Source: Asterella californica
Lineage: Eukaryota > Streptophyta > Marchantiopsida > Marchantiales > Aytoniaceae
Direction: 5' to 3'
Length of the DNA stretch: 64,000 nt
Assembly (NCBI GenBank): GCA_036924285.1
Contig: JAYKYS010000001.1
Coordinates: forward strand, 3,322,501-3,386,500
The notes beneath the pieces were generated by a model. That model did not search any database, was not told where the DNA came from, and saw nothing but the letters and a program-made list of their open reading frames with translations. Shown piece after piece: positions 59,433-64,000 of this stretch. Every line of letters starts with the position of its first letter. Position 1 is the stretch's first letter. A program made the position numbers and the translations under genes.

Positions 59433-62400
59433 ATGCTCCCTTCGCTGCTGCTCGCTCCTACGGATGCACCCTGGTTTCGGAATAACTCCAGTAACATCAA
59501 TACCAATTGGGCGGCTGGTTTAAAAGGTGGTGGTGATTTACGTGGTTGTGAAGGAATAGACGGAATAGGAGAAACCAGTAACCACCTCTTTGTCGAAGCA
59601 AAGTCGGAGCTGCTGTCATTCGGCTCAGCTGAACTCAGCTGTAGCAGCCTCAGCGATGGCACCAGCTCGGGTAAGCGGGCCAAGCGAAGCGCTGTAGCAC
59701 AGGAAACAGGAGGCGGAGCGGTAAATAGCCCGCATAGCAACGGGGCCGGTTTATCGGCCATGACACTCTCTAATCTCACCTCCGCTTCCGGGGAGGCTAG
59801 CGTCTCCTCGGGGACGCGCGGGGATGCTAGCACGGTGCCTCCGTCTTCCGGAGGCCAAACGAACAACAACCCTGCTACGCCTGCAACCCCTACTACAACA
59901 ACCAACACCACAGCAAGCGGACAACCTGGAGTCAAGCGGAAACGTAATCTGCCTGGCACTCCTGGTAAGTAGAGATTCCAAAATTTTCACATTCGAGTGA
60001 GGACTACCTTGATGTTTGTGGGCAAAGATTCTCGAGCGTGTGGTGTTCAGTGGGCAGATCAGACCAGTGTATTGCTCTGGGTTGAATCGTGCTAAGAGGG
60101 TTTTGTGCCAGTGACCCGGGTTGAATTCGGCCTTGATTCCTTGAGATATAGTCCTTCTGGTCAATGTGTCTCGAATTTCTGGATTTTTACAGCAGCTTGA
60201 AATCGACTGGAAATCTATATGGACTTTCTAGAGCTAATTCGTGGGAGGGGTGGCAATGGGTGAAGTCTGGTGTTGTCCGGTCTTAGGGTCGTGGATTGGC
60301 GTGTTTTCAGTCTTGTTCTTTGGGAGACTACAGAGGTTGATCCGAAGTTGATCGCGTTTGCAGACCCGGATGCCGAAGTTATTGCGCTGTCACCCAAGAC
60401 TCTGATGGCGACGAACAGGTTCGTCTGCGAGATATGTAACAAAGGGTTTCAACGAGACCAAAATCTGCAGCTCCATAGACGTGGACACAACTTGCCTTGG
60501 AAGTTGAGGCAAAGGACTAGTAAGGAGATTCGCAAGCGAGTTTACATCTGTCCAGAGCCAACTTGTGTTCACCACGATCCATCTCGAGCACTTGGGGATT
60601 TGACGGGCATAAAAAAACATTTCTGTCGAAAGCACGGCGAGAAGAAGTGGAAATGCGATAAGTGTTCCAAGCGTTACGCCGTGCAATCTGATTGGAAAGC
60701 CCATTCCAAGACTTGCGGGACGAGAGAATACCGATGCGATTGTGGAACATTGTTCTCCAGGTTTGTTATTCGCCCGTCTGTGCATATCTTGAGCTGAGCT
60801 ACCTGAGCTTAATATATTTTGCATTGAAGCATGTTGCCTTCGTGCTCGGTCGGTCAAAGAGTGTGTTGAGTGATGTTCGTCGATTATCGTACGAACCGGT
60901 TAGATCGTCTACTCCGCCTTGAAGTCGGGGAACACATCCACCGACATGGAAAATGGCTCTTTCAAGTGATTGGATTGCGGATAGATAGAGTCAGGATGAT
61001 CAAGGTCCTTGGAGTGAGCTCGTGGGCTCACTTTACTCCGAGTTGTACTTAGATTCGACAGTTAGCTTCAAAGGACTTTGGCCCCCCCGTCAGCTGTAAA
61101 CTTGTGATTCCCCAAGCGAGTTATAGAGCGTGAATGAGGCATCGTCCTTCGAGTGTAACATATTGCATTCGCAACTGCTCGTGCAGTATAGCGTCTTGTA
61201 CCCTGTACTTGACTGGGCTTGCCAAGCGATCTTCCGTGCCTGCGGGGGATTCAAAAGCCAAACGAAGTGTTTGGTGCTTTTTGGTCCAGTCATTCATAAC
61301 GGTATTCGGTACGGATGAAGCAGAACGCCACGACTCTACACGCCGCGGCGATATGATCGGCGCTGCTGAGAGTGCGATTAATGGAAGGGTGTATATTTTC
61401 TGAACCTAGTTTGAACTGTTTGTTGTGTCTACAGACGGGACAGCTTCATCACTCATCGAGCGTTTTGCGATGCGCTAGCGGAGGAGAGCGCCCGGGTGTC
61501 GGCTGGCAAACCCGGGCAAGGTCCAGGAGATCATAGCATGGGGGCAGGTCCTTCCGGAGCCGGTATGTCGGTGATAGGTGCACCGCAGAGCCCCCGAAGC
61601 CAGGGCGTGGGGCGCATTGGCGCGGGGCAAATGGACCCTCTGTCAGCGAACACACCCCCAAGGCCAGGTTTACCCGGGAATTTTCCCGGCATCGGGATGG
61701 GCGATGGTGGTCTGTCGATGCCCCCTGCGAGGTGGGGGCAGGCTGGACCAGGATCCGGCGCAACTACACCAGGAACTGGTTCTCGCCTTTCTCTGTGGTC
61801 AGGCCCTGGCCCAGGCCCACCTGGCCTCATGGGCGGTCCTCAGTTTCAGCTCGGTGGTAATTCGCAGATGAATCCCATGGACGGGAATTCAGCCTTTCTT
61901 ATGCAACCTCCCAAGGCTGTGCACGGTTCAGGGGTGTCGAGTATGATGGGCGGTTCAGACTTCGACATTCCTCAAGCACCTCGACCGTCAGGAGGTGGAA
62001 TGATGCAGATGCCTCCTTCGGGACCGGGTAGTATTTTCGCAAACTTGTTCGCCTCTGGTAGTGGGATTCCGGGAATGCAACAATCTGGACCAGGTCAAAG
62101 CGGCGGTAACATGCAAATGGGGAACATCTCGGGAGGATTCTCAGACTTTACAGGTGGTGCTCCAACCCGGCTCGAACGGGGTGGTTCAGGTGCTGCAGGA
62201 CTTACACTCTCATCTTCCGCAGGAATGACCTCGAGCTCATCTTCTGCGAACAATAATGGTGCAGGTACCGTCCCGTCGGTGTCATCAATTTTGAACCAAC
62301 AGCAACACACGGCGACATCGCAGATGTCAGCCACTGCTCTCCTACAGAAGGCTGCGCAGATGGGTGCAACCGCAAGCAACTCATCTTTGCTACGGGGATT

Positions 62401-63196
62401 CGGAATGGGAGGAGGATCAGGAGGACAAGGAGGCAGTGGGCAAGGTGGGGGAACGGATAATAGCTCCATAGCTGTAGGTGCTATGTGGCAAGGCCCAAAT
62501 CGTCAGGAGCAGGGTAGGGCTGGGTCTCTCCCACCGATTTCAACCGGAATGGGAGGCTTATCTCATCCGCTGCTGCGTAGACCAGCAGATCCGTCACCTG
62601 GGTCTCAAGGCATGGGAAGCTCGTTGCCGCCTCCGGCATTCGGCGGTTCCCAAGGGAGAACGAATGAACATCAGGATTTCATGAATTCTCTGACGCAATT
62701 CAGCGGTGGTGGTATGAGCAATTTACCTCCGATGTATCCAAGTCCTCTTGGGAACTCGGGGAACCTCGGAGGGATGATGCCTCCGACCAGTCCCATGCAG
62801 CATCGGATGCAAGGAGGAAATGACAACTTGGGAGGAGGACAGCAGCAACAACAGCAACAACAGCAACAACAACAGCATCAGCAACAGCAGCAGCATCAGC
62901 AGCAGCAACAACAGCAACAGCAACAGCAACCACAGCACAACATGCATGGAGCATCGCCACCATCGCTGATGCCTGGTATGCCCAAAACTGAGGATGGGGG
63001 AGACAGGTTCACTCGAGACTTCTTGGGGGTAGGAGCGGCAACTACAAACATTCCTGGCAGAACAATTTCTCAGTGGGAGCTTGCTTGCATGGCATCTCTT
63101 GGCCCCGGGGGAGTAGACATGAGTTTCAACAATCAGCAAAGGTCCGTGGGCGCCAGTGGACAGCCATCTCCAGGAAAATCGTGGGATGGGTCTTGA
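59433..63196 (+). CDS. IDD: INDETERMINATE DOMAIN (IDD) C2H2 zinc-finger transcription factor, three exons
   Basis: A nuclear DNA-binding transcription factor of the plant IDD family; members control development, sugar and hormone responses and partner with DELLA/GRAS proteins. CDS exons are 59433-59964, 60364-60760 and 61435-63196; both introns are GT-AG, and 2691 nt close to 896 aa. Residues 1-167 are Ser/Thr/Gly-rich, then an NLS-like KRKRNLPGTP joins the ID domain. Fingers: ZF1 C199/C202/H215/H219, ZF2 C240/C245/H263/H268, ZF3 C275/C278/H291/C295, ZF4 C302/C304/H317/C321. The phrase NKGFQRDQNLQLHRRGHNLP is the family signature. The tail (about 330-896) is Gly/Ser/Met-rich with a poly-Gln tract and the conserved C-terminal TRDFLGVG (836-843). 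At 896 aa it is clearly longer than typical flowering-plant members. The start is the first ATG of the exon-1 frame and could be internal to a longer leader. Confidence 0.95.
62840..62929 (+). repeat. CAG/CAA repeat encoding poly-Gln in the IDD protein
   Basis: Thirty codons of Gln interrupted twice by His (12 Q, H, 5 Q, H, 11 Q), residues 779-808. CAA and CAG are mixed, so slippage is restrained. The Leu/Val/Ala-rich ORFs on the other strand here are shadows of this run. Confidence 0.95.
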
Positions 63197-64000
63197 GTCC
63201 TCGAGCAAGTGATCGCCTGCCCATTGGAGAGAAGGAATGTTTTACACAGTTCCAAGTAGAGGCCGTTCAAACCTTGATGGCAGATGCAATTTTTGACTAT
63301 GTACACCGATGTCTTCTGAGTCTATAATTCTTGATAGTTGAAGATGGTATCACTGCTCTGGCAGTCATTGCTCGGGCTTTGTATAGTCTCCCTTCGGAAA
63401 GCTATTTAATTAGTTGTTGGTCTTGTCATCAAAGGAATCAATTCATGGGCTGGCTGATTATACATTTTTCTTTTTAACTTCTGTAAACTAGTAGCCAGTG
63501 TGGGAGTGGGTGAAGCGATTTTTTGGGCCTTGGATGAGGTAAGATTCTAGGGCACCTTTGTTGAGCTTGTTTCATTGTCTAACAGATGAATACTATCCTG
63601 TGTATCAATCCTTATTTTTAGTCCACCTTCTGTGTTGAATCATCACGGATGATAAAGATTTCAAAGCAACTTTGTTGAGCTTGTTTCATTGTCAACCAGA
63701 TGAATACTATCCCGTGTATCGATCCTTTATTTGAGTCCACCTTCGTCGCCACGACAAAGGTTGCATGGAAATCTTCTCTCACATCTGAAATCTATTGGCA
63801 CTGGTTGAACTGGATTCACTTCGTCCTCGTTGAAGGTGGAATGTGATATGTAGCGTAGGAAATCTTCTCTCACATCTAAAATCTATTGGCACTGGTTGAA
63901 CTGGATTCACTTCGTCCTCGTTGAAGGTGGAATGTGATGTGTAGCGTGTAGAACTCCTGTATGACGAGATTTATCGATAAATCCGCACTCTTACCTCACT
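63197..64000 (+). repeat. 3' flank of IDD with two tandem duplications
   Basis: Likely includes the 3' UTR. Unit pair one, about 63555-63628 and 63671-63744, shares TTTGTTGAGCTTGTTTCATT and CAGATGAATACTATCC. Pair two, 63767-63857 and 63858-63948, has a period of 91 bp and is nearly identical (AAATCTTCTCTCACATCT, ATCTATTGGCACTGGTTGAA). No further gene is seen before the window ends. Confidence 0.8.

Noticed and set aside
59357..59959. 200-codon ORF on the minus strand
   Set aside because: Antisense of IDD exon 1; the plus-strand frame splices in phase into the zinc fingers.
60390..60857. 155-codon ORF on the minus strand across the zinc-finger exon
   Set aside because: It is the antisense of the conserved IDD exon, whose plus-strand reading carries four zinc fingers.
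62700..63208. Val/Ala- and Leu-rich ORFs on the minus strand
   Set aside because: They are antisense readings of the poly-Gln codon run in the IDD gene.

Overview
The window is nuclear DNA from a land plant. It carries a C2H2 zinc-finger gene of the INDETERMINATE DOMAIN (IDD) class, which is confined to the plant lineage, a plant-type YIF1/HRF1 gene and an SSU72 gene, all with GT-AG introns. The rest is AT-rich, repeat-laden DNA. The very long Gly/Gln-rich IDD tail would suit a non-flowering plant such as a bryophyte, but the species cannot be fixed from the sequence.

Layout. Bases 1-9.4 kb are decayed repeat DNA: a retroelement-like segment with a coiled-coil ORF near 1.0-1.5 kb, a degenerate satellite-like array at 6.1-7.1 kb, and a small hairpin-bounded unit at 7.8-8.4 kb. 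On the minus strand, 9396-11710 holds a complete five-exon YIF1 gene (299 aa). From 12.9 to 19.5 kb is a mobile-element block bounded by inverted repeats of about 290 bp. It contains two decayed, divergently oriented copies of a gene with HUH-endonuclease (Rep) motifs, and a minisatellite starts 15 bp beyond its right end. A complete four-exon SSU72 gene (193 aa, plus strand, first intron 4.55 kb) lies at 21104-26919. A convergent ORF of 150 aa on the minus strand follows it. From 27.5 to 43 kb I recognise no gene, only microsatellites, small duplications, a tRNA-like SINE head, a perfect 38-bp hairpin and a GC-rich insert flanked by 12-bp direct repeats. A third decayed copy of the HUH-type gene is at about 44.85-45.86 kb. 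From 47 to 57.6 kb there is no recognised gene apart from one weak 48-codon ORF. A complete three-exon IDD gene (896 aa) is at 59433-63196, followed by tandem duplications in its 3' flank.

The most interesting system is the mobile family. Three copies of a Rep-like gene share a beta-strand motif, an H-x-H motif and a Y-x-x-K motif, plus an N-terminal domain and a C-terminal tail. The copies lie among two types of short palindrome: type A, core CTAACCCTTC/GAAGGGTTAG, and type B, core TTCACCTCTTCC/GGAAGAGGTGAA. Types A and B stand side by side at three places. This arrangement suggests a hairpin-bearing HUH transposon with non-autonomous derivatives. All protein copies here are broken, so activity would have to come from elsewhere in the genome.

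The three intact genes are ordinary housekeeping or regulatory genes (ER-Golgi membrane traffic, RNA polymerase II CTD dephosphorylation, transcriptional control) and show no functional link. For each, the reading frame was checked by joining exons at GT-AG sites and confirming that total length and phase close exactly.
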